Counted from the stretch's first letter, positions 8,011 to 17,749 are shown. The stretch: 64,000 bases of DNA from an uncultured Lentibacter sp. (GCF_937123735.1 NZ_CAKZKL010000032.1:62001-126000), one strand, 5' to 3'. The notes: generated by a model from the letters alone, not told the origin. Program-made: numbers and translations.

Positions 8011-9267
8011 CTAACCGGCAATCTCTTTCATCACCGCCAGAAATTCGCTCACATCCTGAACCGAATTATAATGACACATCGACACCCGCACACAGCCGGC
8101 AAGGCCGAGTGGTTCCAGAATATTGCCCGAATAGTGGTCCGCCTTGCGCAAATGCGTGCGCACCCCCGCCGCATTGAGCCGCGCAACCACCTCAGCCGAG
8201 TCCACGCCCTCTACCACCAGCGAAACAAGCCCCTCGCGCGCCGGGTTGTCTGGCCCGCCCAAAATGGTCACCCGCGCCATCTCGCGCAGGCCCGCGAGGT
8301 TGCCGACCCCGTCGATCATCGCATCACACAGTGCTTCCTCCTGCGCATGGATCGCCGCACCCGCCGCCACAATCCTCTCGCGCCGCTCGGCGGCACCCGA
8401 GACTTCGCCGCCCAGCCACTCCAGATAGGTGCACACATCCGAAAGCGTCGCATAAGCCCCCGTGTCCCGCGTGCCCATCTCCCAGTTGAGCGCAGGACCG
8501 CCATCAAGCGCATTATGCGCCACTACTTCCAGCTCGGGCGACATCCACGCCAGCCCAAAGCCATGGCGCGAGAACATCTTGTAAGGGCTGATCACATAGC
8601 CATCGACATTGTAAGCTGCCAGATCAATCGCACCATGCGCCGCATGTTGAATGCCATCCACGATGATCAGACAATCCGGGGCCACAGCGCGGATCGCGGC
8701 CGAAACCGCCGCCACATCGACCCCCATGCCGGTGACAGGCGAGGTATGCACCAGCGTCGCCACAACCGTGTCCTTGGTCACCGCGCCCGCATAGGCGCTG
8801 GCGTCAATCGTGCCGGTCGCGTCATCATGGGGCACAAGCACATGCGTCAGACCCGCCTCCCCGCTCCAGCGCGCCGCCGCCGAGCGGCTCGCCGGGTGCT
8901 CAAGCGTAGAGCTGAGAACCTGCCCGCCGCTCTTGCGCGCAAGACAGGCGTTCATGATCAAACGAAACAGAAGCTCCGTGCCGCTCTCGCCGACAAAAAA
9001 CTGACCATTCTCAGCGTTCATCATCAAGGCCATATCCGCCTTGGCACGCTCGATAATCTCCACAAGCGCGCGGCTCGCCCCATTGGCGCGGCCCTGATTG
9101 TCCGGAATGGCGGCAAACTTCGCGCTCGTCTCCACCACAGAGTTCAGCGTCAACGCACCGCCAGCGTTTTCAAAAAACACCCGCCGCCCCTCAAACGGGC
9201 AGGCCTCCACATGCGCAAACCTTGCGCGCACCGCAGCCATAACCGTGTCTGAAAATCCGTTCTGCAT
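8011..9267 (-). CDS. class V aminotransferase, cysteine desulfurase-like
   Basis: The 418-residue product is a fold-type I PLP enzyme of the class V group, which includes cysteine desulfurases, isopenicillin N epimerase-like and kynureninase-like enzymes. The PLP lysine is K230 in VISPYKMFSRHG, preceded by the ring-binding D204 in IIVDGIQHA with H208. The N-terminal FENAGGALT matches the substrate-loop region. The catalytic-Cys loop of true IscS or SufS desulfurases is not evident, so sulfur transfer is doubtful. It is a single-gene unit with the palindromic repeat array just upstream of its start. Confidence 0.85.
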   Translation of the reverse strand: MQNGFSDTVMAAVRARFAHVEACPFEGRRVFFENAGGALTLNSVVETSAKFAAIPDNQGRANGASRALVEIIERAKADMALMMNAENGQFFVGESGTELLFRLIMNACLARKSGGQVLSSTLEHPASRSAAARWSGEAGLTHVLVPHDDATGTIDASAYAGAVTKDTVVATLVHTSPVTGMGVDVAAVSAAIRAVAPDCLIIVDGIQHAAHGAIDLAAYNVDGYVISPYKMFSRHGFGLAWMSPELEVVAHNALDGGPALNWEMGTRDTGAYATLSDVCTYLEWLGGEVSGAAERRERIVAAGAAIHAQEEALCDAMIDGVGNLAGLREMARVTILGGPDNPAREGLVSLVVEGVDSAEVVARLNAAGVRTHLRKADHYSGNILEPLGLAGCVRVSMCHYNSVQDVSEFLAVMKEIAG

Positions 9268-9354
9268 GTCTCGCTCCTGTTGCTGCCCCCATCAAAAGCG
9301 CAAAGCTGCAAAAAAGAAAACCCCCCGCCATACCAGCGAGGGGCAATCCGTAGG

Positions 9355-9472
9355 GTGCGCATTCATTGCGCACCGTTCTAAAACAGCGTGCGCATTCATT
9401 GCGCACCTTTCTCAAACTGCGTGCGCAGTCATTGCGCACCGTTGTCAAACTGCCTGCGCAGTCTCTGCGCAC
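9355..9472. repeat. palindromic repeat array, four units with a 33-base period
   Basis: Four copies of a 7-5-7 hairpin (GTGCGCA-N5-TGCGCAC) begin at 9355, 9388, 9421 and 9454, an exact 33-base spacing. The 14-base linkers are similar to each other (for example CTTTCTCAAACTGC and CGTTGTCAAACTGC). The array opens with CGTAGG. The same element recurs at 25440 and 28541. It lies just beyond the glyA stop. Confidence 0.9.
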
Positions 9473-9482
9473 CGCAAAATCA

Positions 9483-10766
9483 TCAGAGGTTGGGGTAAAG
9501 CGGGAAGCGCTTGAGCATCTCGGCCACTTCGCCGCGCACCTTGGCCTCCACGGCCTCGTTGCCGTCCGGCCCGTTGGCCGCCAGCCCGTCAACCACTTCA
9601 ACAATCCAGTCGGCAATCTGGCGGAACTCGGCCTCGCCAAAGCCGCGGGTTGTGCCCGCAGGGGTGCCAAGGCGGATGCCCGAGGTCACCGTGGGCTTTT
9701 CCGGATCAAACGGGATGCCATTCTTGTTTGTGGTGATATGCGCCCGGCCCAAGGCGGCGTCGGTGATGTTGCCTGTCACCTTCTTGGGGCGCAAATCCAC
9801 CAGCATCACATGGGTGTCCGTGCCACCGGTGACAATGTCCAACCCGCCCTTCATCAGCTGGTCGGCCAGCGCCACGGCATTGGCCTTCACCTGCTTGATA
9901 TAGTCCTTGAACTCCGGGCGCAGCGCCTCGCCAAAGGCCACAGCCTTCGCCGCAATCACATGCATCAAGGGGCCGCCCTGGATGCCAGGGAAAATGGCCG
10001 AGTTGAACTTCTTGGCCAGCGCCGCATCATCCGTGAGGATCATGCCGCCGCGCGGACCACGCAGGGTTTTATGCGTCGTTGTAGTGGCCACATGCGCATG
10101 TGGGAAGGGCGAGGGGTATTCGCCGGTGGCAATGAGCCCCGCAAAATGCGCCACATCAGCCAGCACATAAGCGCCCACCATATCGGCAATCTCGCGAATG
10201 CGCTTGAAATCCAGCTCGCGCGGAATGGCCGAACCACCGGCGATGATCATCTTGGGCTGATGCTCTTTGGCGAGCGCTTCCATCTGGTCATAATCCACAT
10301 CCAGCGTGTCGCGGCGCACCCCATATTGCACGGCGTTAAACCACTTGCCCGATTGGTTGGGCGCCGCGCCATGCGTCAGGTGCCCCCCCGCATCAAGGCT
10401 CATGCCCAAAATCGTGTCGCCGGGCTGCAAAAGCGCCTGAAACACGCCCTGGTTGGCCTGGCTGCCCGAGTTTGGCTGCACGTTGGCAAAGCCACAGCCA
10501 AACAGCGCGCAGGCGCGCGAAATCGCAAGGTTTTCAGCCACATCCACATATTGGCAGCCGCCATAATAGCGCCGTCCGGCATAGCCTTCGGCGTATTTGT
10601 TGGTCAGCACAGTCCCCTGCGCCTCCATGACAGCCGCCGAAACGATGTTTTCGCTCGCAATCAGCTCGATCTCGTCGCGCTGACGGCCAAGCTCGCCTTC
10701 AACCGTGGCCCAAAGCTCAGGGTCGCGCGCGGCCAGTGATTCTGTAAAAAAACCTGTGTCAGACAT
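9483..10766 (-). CDS. glyA: serine hydroxymethyltransferase
   Basis: GlyA interconverts serine and glycine with tetrahydrofolate, feeding one-carbon metabolism. The 427-residue protein has the PLP lysine K233 in [16 protein letters not shown], the [10 protein letters not shown] start of the active site, and the [14 protein letters not shown] loop at residues 58-71. I place the start at the ATG at 10766 (MSDTGFF), not 34 codons upstream, since homology begins there. The gene diverges from nadK over a 177-base control region. Confidence 0.97.
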   Translation of the reverse strand: MSDTGFFTESLAARDPELWATVEGELGRQRDEIELIASENIVSAAVMEAQGTVLTNKYAEGYAGRRYYGGCQYVDVAENLAISRACALFGCGFANVQPNSGSQANQGVFQALLQPGDTILGMSLDAGGHLTHGAAPNQSGKWFNAVQYGVRRDTLDVDYDQMEALAKEHQPKMIIAGGSAIPRELDFKRIREIADMVGAYVLADVAHFAGLIATGEYPSPFPHAHVATTTTHKTLRGPRGGMILTDDAALAKKFNSAIFPGIQGGPLMHVIAAKAVAFGEALRPEFKDYIKQVKANAVALADQLMKGGLDIVTGGTDTHVMLVDLRPKKVTGNITDAALGRAHITTNKNGIPFDPEKPTVTSGIRLGTPAGTTRGFGEAEFRQIADWIVEVVDGLAANGPDGNEAVEAKVRGEVAEMLKRFPLYPNL

Positions 10767-10788
10767 GATGATCCCTTGTCCAAATGTA

Positions 10789-10816
10789 TTTCCAATCCCG
10801 AGTTTCCTATTGGAAA
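10789..10816. promoter_or_regulatory. inverted repeat upstream of glyA
   Basis: TTTCCAAT, twelve bases, then ATTGGAAA, 22 bases upstream of the glyA start. Two further CCAAT boxes follow (ACCAATTGCGACCAAT). It may be an operator or a leader structure. Confidence 0.4.
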
Positions 10817-10943
10817 CATCCGCAAAAAGGAACACCAATTGCGACCAATACACCCCTGCACGCGCCAAAACCTAGGTGCGCCGGTGGACAAGCCGATTTT
10901 ATAGGTTAACCTTGCCGCCTATAGGAAACGAGAAAGCCCCGAG

Positions 10944-11705
10944 ATGGCCCTGAAAATCGCCTTCACAGCCTCCGAAACCCCCGTCGCCCAAACCGCCCGC
11001 GCCGCCCTCGTCAGCCGCTATGGCGAGAGCAGCGAGACCCGTGCAGATGTGATCGTGGCGCTTGGTGGCGACGGCTTCATGCTGCAAACCCTGCACCGCA
11101 CCCAGAGCCTGCCCGCCCCGGTCTACGGAATGAACCGCGGCACCGTCGGCTTTCTAATGAACGAATACAACGAAGCCGACCTGCTCGCCCGCCTCACCGC
11201 CGCAGAAATCACCAAAATCAACCCGCTGGCCATGCGCGCCACCTGCACAGACGGGCGCATCCACGAAGCGCTGGCCATCAACGAGGTCTCCGTGCTGCGC
11301 ATGGGGCCACAGGCCGCCAAACTCAAGATCACCGTCGATGGCCGCCTGCGCATGGAAGAGCTGGTCTGTGACGGCGCGCTGGTGGCCACGCCCGCCGGGT
11401 CCACGGCCTACAACTACTCCGCCCACGGCCCGATCCTGCCAATCGGCTCGGATGTGCTCGCGCTCACCGCCATCGCCCCGTTTCGCCCCCGGCGCTGGCG
11501 CGGCGCGCTGCTGCCCAAGTCGGCCAATGTCACAATCGAGGTCTGCGATCCCGAAAAGCGCCCCGTCATGGCCGATGCCGACAGCCGCTCCTACCCCGAT
11601 GTCGCCAGCGTGCAAATCCGCTCGGATGCCAGCATCACCCACCGCATCCTGTTTGACCCCGAACACGGCCTCGAAGAACGCCTCATTCGCGAACAATTCG
11701 TCTGA
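10944..11705 (+). CDS. nadK: NAD kinase
   Basis: NadK phosphorylates NAD to NADP. The 253-residue protein carries the GGDG motif at residues 41-44, followed by FMLQTLH, and the [13 protein letters not shown] segment that contacts the nucleotide. The [17 protein letters not shown] stretch near residue 150 is the conserved second-domain signature. It starts at an ATG with GAGAAAGCCCCGAG before it, and is monocistronic and divergent from glyA. NADP supply fits the nearby NADP-linked malic enzyme but they are separate units. Confidence 0.96.
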   Translation: MALKIAFTASETPVAQTARAALVSRYGESSETRADVIVALGGDGFMLQTLHRTQSLPAPVYGMNRGTVGFLMNEYNEADLLARLTAAEITKINPLAMRATCTDGRIHEALAINEVSVLRMGPQAAKLKITVDGRLRMEELVCDGALVATPAGSTAYNYSAHGPILPIGSDVLALTAIAPFRPRRWRGALLPKSANVTIEVCDPEKRPVMADADSRSYPDVASVQIRSDASITHRILFDPEHGLEERLIREQFV

Positions 11706-11767
11706 AACCCAAGCCCCCCGGGCCGCCAGATCCCACGCCGGCTTGCAAACAGCCCGCCAGACAGTCC

Positions 11768-11790
11768 TTTCTTATTGCTAAAAATATCCG
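11768..11790. repeat. TTTCTTATTGC...AAATATCC intergenic motif
   Basis: TTTCTTATTGCTAAAAATAT followed by CCG, between the converging nadK and mvaA genes. It matches 7880-7903 and 28472-28493 closely. Confidence 0.6.
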
Positions 11791-11871
11791 CCCCGCAGGG
11801 CCGCTTGGCCCCAGGTGCTGCGCGCGCGATGCGCAGGCTGAGGCAGGCGGGGCGGGCGGGTGGGGCCTGCC

Positions 11872-13131
11872 TCAGCCTGCGCTGCCCTGCGCCAAAATCG
11901 CCCGCGCCACATCTTCGCGAATTTCCCGCCTTGCAATCATCGCCTTGGCCACCCGCTCTATCTCGGGGCCCGTCGCGCCGGCCACAATCGCCACATTGCG
12001 CGCGTGCAGCCCCATATGGCCGCGCTGGATGCCCTCGCCCGCCAGCGCGCGCAATGCCGAAAAGTTCTGAATGAGGCCCACGGCGGCCACCACCCGTGCC
12101 AGCCGGTCTGCGCTGCGCACCCGCATGATTTTGAGCGCCTTCTGCGCCGTCGGATGCGCCCGGGTCGCGCCGCCAACGATCCCCACAGCCATGGGCAGCT
12201 CAATCTCGCCCCAAAGATCGCCCTCAGCCGTCTGCCCATAGCGGCTCAAAGGCCCATAGCCTGCGCCCTGCCCCCGGGTGGCGGCAAAGGCATGTGCCCC
12301 CGCCTCCAGCGCGCGGGTGTCATTGCCCGTGGCCAGCGCCACGGCGGAAATCCCGTTCATGATCCCCTTGTTGTGGGTCGCCGCGCGGTAAGGGTCATGG
12401 GCGGCAAATTCCGAGGCCGAGACGATCCCCTGCACCATCTGCGCGCCAATCTCCTCCGCCCGCCAGACAGCGCGCGCCCGCACAAGGCGGCGGTCGGCCA
12501 GGTTGCTCAAAATCCGCAGCCCCACCGTGCCGCCACTCCAGCGCTCCAGCTTGGGGGCCAGCGCCTCGGCCATGGTGTTGACCGCATTCGCGCCCATCGC
12601 ATCGCGCACATCAATGATCAGATGGACCACAAGAAACGGCCCGCAAATCCGCACCTCAAGCGCGCGAAAGCCCCCACCCAGCTTGACAAGCATCGGGTCA
12701 CAGGCGTTGCAAACCTCGGCAATCTCCCCCTCCCGGGCCTCCACAGCCGCCTTGGCGGCGGTAAGCTCGGAAAGCCCCGTGATCTGCACCTGCGCAATCA
12801 TGCAGGGGGCGTCGGCCTCGGTGCTGACCCCGCCCGAGGCGCGGCACGCCCGTGCGCCATTGCTCATCGCGGCAATGACCGAGCTTTCCTCCGTCGCCAT
12901 CGGCACCAGCACATCCACGCCATCCACCGTCAGATTTGTCGCCACCCCCAGCGGCACCGCCATGACCGAAATCACGTTTTCGCTCAGGTTGTCGGCCAGC
13001 GCGCCCGCGGTTGCGGCCTCAAGGCCCAGCTCCGCCGCCTCCGCCGCGCTCAACAGCCCGCGCGTGACAAGCGCGTTCAGCCGCGCTTCGCGGCTCAAAT
13101 TGTGAAATCCCGCAATCCTTGAAGAGGTCAT
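11872..13131 (-). CDS. mvaA: hydroxymethylglutaryl-CoA reductase, class II
   Basis: This 419-residue enzyme interconverts HMG-CoA and mevalonate; class II members are often NAD-linked and degradative. The sequence has LSENVISVMAVPLGVATNL near residue 48, the Glu-containing VPMATEESSVIAAMSNGA, the DAMGANAVNTMAE motif near residue 210 and the catalytic His in GHMGLHARN near residue 375. I start at ATG 13131, with GGGAG six bases before it; a GTG one codon upstream is also possible. No other mevalonate pathway gene is near, and ispH of the MEP pathway is present at 39734. It precedes nothing in operon; prpE lies upstream on the same strand. Confidence 0.93.
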   Translation of the reverse strand: MTSSRIAGFHNLSREARLNALVTRGLLSAAEAAELGLEAATAGALADNLSENVISVMAVPLGVATNLTVDGVDVLVPMATEESSVIAAMSNGARACRASGGVSTEADAPCMIAQVQITGLSELTAAKAAVEAREGEIAEVCNACDPMLVKLGGGFRALEVRICGPFLVVHLIIDVRDAMGANAVNTMAEALAPKLERWSGGTVGLRILSNLADRRLVRARAVWRAEEIGAQMVQGIVSASEFAAHDPYRAATHNKGIMNGISAVALATGNDTRALEAGAHAFAATRGQGAGYGPLSRYGQTAEGDLWGEIELPMAVGIVGGATRAHPTAQKALKIMRVRSADRLARVVAAVGLIQNFSALRALAGEGIQRGHMGLHARNVAIVAGATGPEIERVAKAMIARREIREDVARAILAQGSAG

Positions 13132-13184
13132 CACCAGCTCCCTTTCGCTCTCAAAGCGAGCTTACCGCCACCGCGCCAAAAGAA

Positions 13185-13209
13185 AAGGCCCGCCAAAAAG
13201 GCGAGCCTT
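13185..13209 (-). terminator. terminator of prpE
   Basis: On the minus strand AAGGCTCGCC, a TTTTT loop, GGCGGGCCTT, then TTCTTTT. It lies 23 bases after the prpE stop and separates prpE from mvaA. Confidence 0.8.
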
Positions 13210-13231
13210 CCGCTGTCCTCAGCCGCAGCCT

Positions 13232-15121
13232 TTATTGCGCGTAGCCGATGCCTTGCAGCGCGCCCCTGATCTCGTCCAGAATCGCTGGGTCATCAATCGT
13301 CGCGGGCATCTTGAACTCTTTGCCATCGGCAATCGACACCATCGTGCCGCGCAAGATCTTGCCCGAGCGCGTCTTGGGCAGCCGCTCCACCACACAGGCC
13401 AGCTTGAACGCCGCCACAGGGCCGATCTTCTCGCGCACAAGCGTCACACATTCCTTGACGATCTCCTCATGCGGCCGGTTCACCCCGTTGGACAGGCACA
13501 TGAAGCCCACGGGCAATTGCCCCTTCAGCGCATCGCTCACCCCGATCACGGCGCATTCGGCCACATCCGGATGGGAGGCCAGAACCTCCTCCATCCCGCC
13601 GGTGCTCAAGCGGTGGCCCGCCACATTGATCACATCATCGGTGCGCGCCATGATGTAAAGATAGCCGTCTTCGTCGATCATCCCCGCATCGCCGGTCTCG
13701 TAATAGCCCGGGAAGGTGTTGAGATAACTCTTCTGAAAGCGCGCCTCGGCGTTCCACAGGTTGGGCAGCGTGCCGGGCGGTAAGGGCAGCTTCACGGCAA
13801 TCGCGCCAAGCTCCCCCGCAGGCAGCTCATGGCCTGCCTCATCCAGAATGCGCACATCATACCCCGGCATCGGAACCGAGGGCGAGCCGAGTTTCACCGG
13901 CAAAAGCTCCACCCCAACAGGGTTGGCCGCAATCGCCCAGCCGGTCTCTGTCTGCCACCAATGATCAATCACCGGCACCTTCAGCTGGTCCTGCGCCCAG
14001 ACAATCGTGTCCGGGTCAGCCCGCTCGCCCGCAAGATAAACCGTCTTCAGGCAGCTCAGGTCGTATTTCTCGACAAATTCGCCCTTCGGATCGACCCGCT
14101 TCACCGCGCGGAACGCCGTGGGGGCGGTGAAAAAGCTCTTGACCTTATGCTCGGAAATCACCCGCCAGAATGTCCCCGCATCGGGCGTGCCCACGGGCTT
14201 GCCCTCAAAGACAATCGTGGTGTTGCCCGCAATCAGCGGTGCATAGCAGATGTAGCTGTGCCCAACGACCCAGCCCACATCCGAAGCCGCCCAGAAGACA
14301 TCGCCAGGGTCGACATTGTAAATGTTCTTCATGCTCCAGTGCAGCGCCACCATATGCCCCGCGGTGTGGCGGATCACACCCTTGGGCGCGCCGGTCGTGC
14401 CGCTGGTGTAAAGAATGTAAGCCGGATGGTTGCCCTCCACAGGCACACATTCGGCAGGCTCAACCCCATATTGAAAGCCGTGCCAGTTCACATCGCGCCC
14501 CGGCGTCAGCTCGGCCACCTCCTGCTCGCGCTGGAAGATCACGCAAAATTCGGGCTTGTGCTCGGCCAGCTCGATAGCCCCGTCCAACAGCGGCTTGTAA
14601 TGCACCACACGCCCGGGCTCCAGCCCGCAGGAGGCCGCAATAATCGCCTTGGGCTTGGCATCATCAATCCGCACCGCCAGCTCGTTGGCCGCAAAGCCGC
14701 CAAAAACAACCGAATGCACCGCACCCAGCCGCGCACAGGCCAGCATCGCCTCAAGCGCCTCGGGCACCATCGGCATATAGATGATGACACGGTCGCCCTT
14801 CTCGATCCCCTTGGCGCGCAGCGCGCCTGCCAGCGTGGCCACACGGTTGCGCAGCTCCATGTAAGAGATTTCACGCTTGGTTTGGGTGATCGGGCTGTCA
14901 TAGATAATCGCCGTCTGCTCGCCGCGCCCCGCCTCTACATGGCGGTCAACAGCGTTCCAGCAGGTGTTGCACGTCGCGTCGGCAAACCACTCATAGAGGT
15001 TGTCACCTTTGTCAAACAGCGCCCGGCTCGGGGCCGTGTCCCAGTCAATTGCCTCTGCCGCTTGCATCCAGAATGCTTCGGGGTCGGCTTTCCAGCCGTC
15101 ATAGAGCGCTTTGTAACCCAT
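13232..15121 (-). CDS. prpE: propionyl-CoA synthetase
   Basis: The 629-residue ANL-superfamily ligase activates propionate (and probably acetate) to the CoA thioester through an acyl-AMP. Motifs are ILYTSGTTGAPKGV (P-loop), WWQTETG, YETGDAG, the hinge region ARTDDVINVAGHRLS and the C-terminal catalytic Lys in PKTRSGKILRG. The N-terminal GYKALYDGWKADPEAFW and the overall length match PrpE rather than Acs. The ATG at 15121 has GGAGG with seven-base spacing; the frame extends eight codons upstream. A cluster of TTTGCAAA-like half-sites upstream suggests control by a short-chain acyl-CoA regulator. Confidence 0.92.
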   Translation of the reverse strand: MGYKALYDGWKADPEAFWMQAAEAIDWDTAPSRALFDKGDNLYEWFADATCNTCWNAVDRHVEAGRGEQTAIIYDSPITQTKREISYMELRNRVATLAGALRAKGIEKGDRVIIYMPMVPEALEAMLACARLGAVHSVVFGGFAANELAVRIDDAKPKAIIAASCGLEPGRVVHYKPLLDGAIELAEHKPEFCVIFQREQEVAELTPGRDVNWHGFQYGVEPAECVPVEGNHPAYILYTSGTTGAPKGVIRHTAGHMVALHWSMKNIYNVDPGDVFWAASDVGWVVGHSYICYAPLIAGNTTIVFEGKPVGTPDAGTFWRVISEHKVKSFFTAPTAFRAVKRVDPKGEFVEKYDLSCLKTVYLAGERADPDTIVWAQDQLKVPVIDHWWQTETGWAIAANPVGVELLPVKLGSPSVPMPGYDVRILDEAGHELPAGELGAIAVKLPLPPGTLPNLWNAEARFQKSYLNTFPGYYETGDAGMIDEDGYLYIMARTDDVINVAGHRLSTGGMEEVLASHPDVAECAVIGVSDALKGQLPVGFMCLSNGVNRPHEEIVKECVTLVREKIGPVAAFKLACVVERLPKTRSGKILRGTMVSIADGKEFKMPATIDDPAILDEIRGALQGIGYAQ

Positions 15122-15203
15122 TCTCATCTCCTCCGCTTTGCGCAAACTGTTACGGCTGCGCCGCCCCTTTAGGCAAGCGGGGAGTCAGAAAACGCGGCAG
15201 TTT

Positions 15204-15299
15204 GGCGCAAAATTTTGCAATTTGGGCTGCAAATTTTTGCAAACCCTGAAAAATGCAGCCTGTTTGCCGGAAAGTCATGCCGGATTGCAAAACTGCAAA
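15204..15299. promoter_or_regulatory. cluster of TTTGCAAA-like half-sites upstream of prpE
   Basis: Half-sites centre at 15207, 15217, 15229, 15239, 15287 and 15295. TTTGCAAT (15214-15221), four bases, GCTGCAAA (15226-15233) matches the spacing of the TTTGCAAA-X4-TTTGCAAA site described for PccR, an ScfR-family regulator of propionyl-CoA assimilation in Rhodobacter sphaeroides. A perfect TTTGCAAA is at 15236-15243. Confidence 0.6.
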
Positions 15300-15319
15300 T
15301 TTGCCTCCGCGCCGCAGAC

Positions 15320-17599
15320 TCAGCCGTAGCTCTGCACCGGCGTGCCGGCAATCGCCGCCATATTGAGCAAGCCGCGCGCCGTGATCCCGGGGGAAACAAC
15401 ATGGGCGCGATTGCCCATGCCCATCAGGATCGGGCCCACCTCAAGCCCGCCGGCCTTCATCTTGAGAATATTGCGCGCCGCCGAGGCCGCATCTGCATGA
15501 CCAAAGATCAGCACATTGGCCGCCCCTGTCAGCCGCCCCGACGGCAAGAGCCGCTCGCGCAACTCCGGGTCCAGCGCCGCATCCACATTCATTTCGCCCT
15601 CATACTCAAAATCGCGCGGGCTGGCGTCCAAAATCTCGATGGCCGCGCGAATGCGCTCGCCGCTGCCGTGCGGCTGGTTGCCAAACTGGCTCTGGCTGCA
15701 CAGCGCCACTTTCGGCGCAACCCCAAAGCGCTTGGCATGGCGCGCCGCCCCAATCGCCGCCTCGGCAATCTGCTCGGGCGTGGGCAGCGTGTGCACATGC
15801 GTGTCGGCAATAAACAGCGGCCCATCCTCCAGAATCATCATCGAAAGCGCCCCGTGCGGGCGCAGCCCCTTGCCGCCCAAAACCTGCGTCACATAGTTCA
15901 AATGCCAGCGGAACTCGCCGAACGTGCCGCAAATCAGGCTGTCCGCCTCGCCGCGATGCACCGCAATCGCGCCAATCGCCGTGGTGTTGGTGCGCATGAT
16001 CGCGCGCGCCAAATCAGGCGTCACGCCCTTGCGCGCCATGATCTCGTGATAACTCCCCCAGAAGTCGCGATAGCGCGGGTCATTCTCGGGGTTGATCAGC
16101 TCAAAATCCTTGCCCGGCCGCGCCGTGATCCCGAACCGCGCACAGCGCGCCTCGATCACCTCTGGCCGCCCGATCAGAATGGGCTTTTCCGTGGTTTCTT
16201 CCAAAATGGCTTGCGCGGCGCGCAGCACCCGCTCGTCCTCGCCCTCCGCAAAGATAATCCGCCGCGCCGCCTGGCTGGCCGCCTCAAAGACAGGCCGCAT
16301 CAGGAGGGCTGACTTGAACACAGAGGCGTTCAAATGCTCCTTATAGGCCTCGATATCCGCCAGAGGCTTGGTCGCCACGCCGGTTTGCATCGCCGCCTTG
16401 GCCACAGCCGAGCTGACAACCGCCGAAAGGCGCGGGTCAAACGGCTTGGGGATGAGATACTCCGCGCCAAATGTCAGCGCCTCGCCTTTGTAGGCCGCCG
16501 CCGCCTCCGCACTGGTGGTCGCGCGCGCCAGCGCCGCGATCCCATCGACGCAAGCCACCTGCATCGCATCGTTGATCTCGCGCGCGCCCACATCCAGCGC
16601 GCCACGGAAAATAAACGGAAAGCACAGCACGTTGTTGACCTGATTGGGATAATCAGACCGCCCTGTCGCAATCACCGCATCCGGCGCAATCGCGCGCACC
16701 TCGTCGGGCATAATCTCCGGCGTCGGGTTCGCCAGCGCAAAGATGACAGGCCGCTGGCCCATCTTGGCCACATGCGCAGGCTTCAAGACACCGGGGCCAG
16801 AGAGGCCAAGGAACATATCCGCCCCGTCCATCACCTCATCCAGCGTGCGCTTGTCGCTCTTTTGGGCAAACGCCGCCTTCTGCGGGTTCATATCCTCTTC
16901 ACGGCCCTCATAAACCAGCCCGTGAATATCACAGAGCCAGATGTTTTCCCGCTTCAGCCCCAGCTTCAAAAGCAGGTTGAGGCAGGCAATCCCCGCCGCG
17001 CCGCCGCCTGTGCTGACAAGCTTGATGTCTTCGAATTTCTTGCCCACCACATGCAGCGCATTGGTCGCCGCCGCGCCCACAACAATCGCCGTGCCGTGCT
17101 GGTCATCGTGAAACACCGGAATGCCCATGCGCTCGCGGCAGATTTTCTCCACAATAAAGCAATCCGGCGCCTTGATGTCTTCAAGGTTGATCGCACCAAA
17201 GGTCGGCTCCAGCGCACAGACAATCTCGGCGAGCTTCACAGGGTCGCTCTCGTTCACCTCGATGTCAAAGCAGTCAATGCCGGCGAATTTCTTGAACAGA
17301 ACCGCCTTGCCCTCCATTACGGGCTTTGAGGCCAGCGCGCCGATGTTGCCCAGCCCAAGCACGGCCGTGCCGTTGGTCACAACCGCCACAAGATTGCCCC
17401 TTGCGGTATAGCGGCTTGCATTTGCAGGGTTTTTTGTAATTTCAACACAGGCCTCCGCCACCCCGGGCGAATAGGCGCGCGCCAGGTCGCGCCCGTTGGC
17501 CATAGGCTTGGTCGGACGGATCTCCAGCTTGCCGGGGCGCGGAAATTCATGGTAGCTCAGCGCCGCTTCGCGCATGGTTTCGGTCTTGTCGATTGACAT
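15320..17599 (-). CDS. maeB: NADP-dependent malic enzyme with phosphotransacetylase-like domain
   Basis: MaeB decarboxylates malate to pyruvate and makes NADPH. The 759-residue product has the malic enzyme N-terminal domain (residues 1-160, [12 protein letters not shown] and the Lys-containing region), the NAD-binding domain (to about 420, [16 protein letters not shown]), and a C-terminal phosphotransacetylase-like domain (about 430-755), which in this family is regulatory and binds acetyl-CoA. I choose ATG 17599, which has GAGGGG upstream. It diverges from cdd. Pyruvate supply together with prpE points to growth on short-chain acids, but they are not in one operon. Confidence 0.95.
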   Translation of the reverse strand: MSIDKTETMREAALSYHEFPRPGKLEIRPTKPMANGRDLARAYSPGVAEACVEITKNPANASRYTARGNLVAVVTNGTAVLGLGNIGALASKPVMEGKAVLFKKFAGIDCFDIEVNESDPVKLAEIVCALEPTFGAINLEDIKAPDCFIVEKICRERMGIPVFHDDQHGTAIVVGAAATNALHVVGKKFEDIKLVSTGGGAAGIACLNLLLKLGLKRENIWLCDIHGLVYEGREEDMNPQKAAFAQKSDKRTLDEVMDGADMFLGLSGPGVLKPAHVAKMGQRPVIFALANPTPEIMPDEVRAIAPDAVIATGRSDYPNQVNNVLCFPFIFRGALDVGAREINDAMQVACVDGIAALARATTSAEAAAAYKGEALTFGAEYLIPKPFDPRLSAVVSSAVAKAAMQTGVATKPLADIEAYKEHLNASVFKSALLMRPVFEAASQAARRIIFAEGEDERVLRAAQAILEETTEKPILIGRPEVIEARCARFGITARPGKDFELINPENDPRYRDFWGSYHEIMARKGVTPDLARAIMRTNTTAIGAIAVHRGEADSLICGTFGEFRWHLNYVTQVLGGKGLRPHGALSMMILEDGPLFIADTHVHTLPTPEQIAEAAIGAARHAKRFGVAPKVALCSQSQFGNQPHGSGERIRAAIEILDASPRDFEYEGEMNVDAALDPELRERLLPSGRLTGAANVLIFGHADAASAARNILKMKAGGLEVGPILMGMGNRAHVVSPGITARGLLNMAAIAGTPVQSYG

Positions 17600-17639
17600 T
17601 CTATATCCCCTCTGGCCAAGGCTCACTGCATTTAGTTTA

Positions 17640-17658
17640 ACATTAAACCAATTAATGT
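17640..17658. promoter_or_regulatory. perfect palindrome between divergent maeB and cdd
   Basis: ACATTAA, five bases, TTAATGT: a perfect 7-5-7 inverted repeat in an AT-rich stretch, 41 bases upstream of maeB. Candidate operator for maeB, the cdd operon, or both. Confidence 0.5.
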
Positions 17659-17749
17659 GAAGCCAATTTTAACACCCCGCCGAATCTTCGCTTGCGCTGC
17701 GGGGGCAGTCTCTTCCAAAATACCTCAACAGTTTATGAAAGGCCCCTCC

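Noticed and set aside
9355..9472. CRISPR-like array
   Set aside because: The repeats are 19-base palindromes and the 14-base linkers are nearly identical to one another; no cas genes are present and the same units occur singly elsewhere.
9191..9670. Leftward frame reading 11-residue repeats through the palindrome array
   Set aside because: The 33-base period makes any frame through it repeat every 11 residues; there is no ribosome site or homology, and the frame overlaps the glyA 3' end.
9366..10739. Long rightward open frame of 457 codons
   Set aside because: It is antisense to glyA, whose family motifs are complete; high G+C DNA gives long antisense frames. Several similar frames opposite the molybdenum hydroxylase, mvaA, prpE and the rsh gene were discarded for the same reason.
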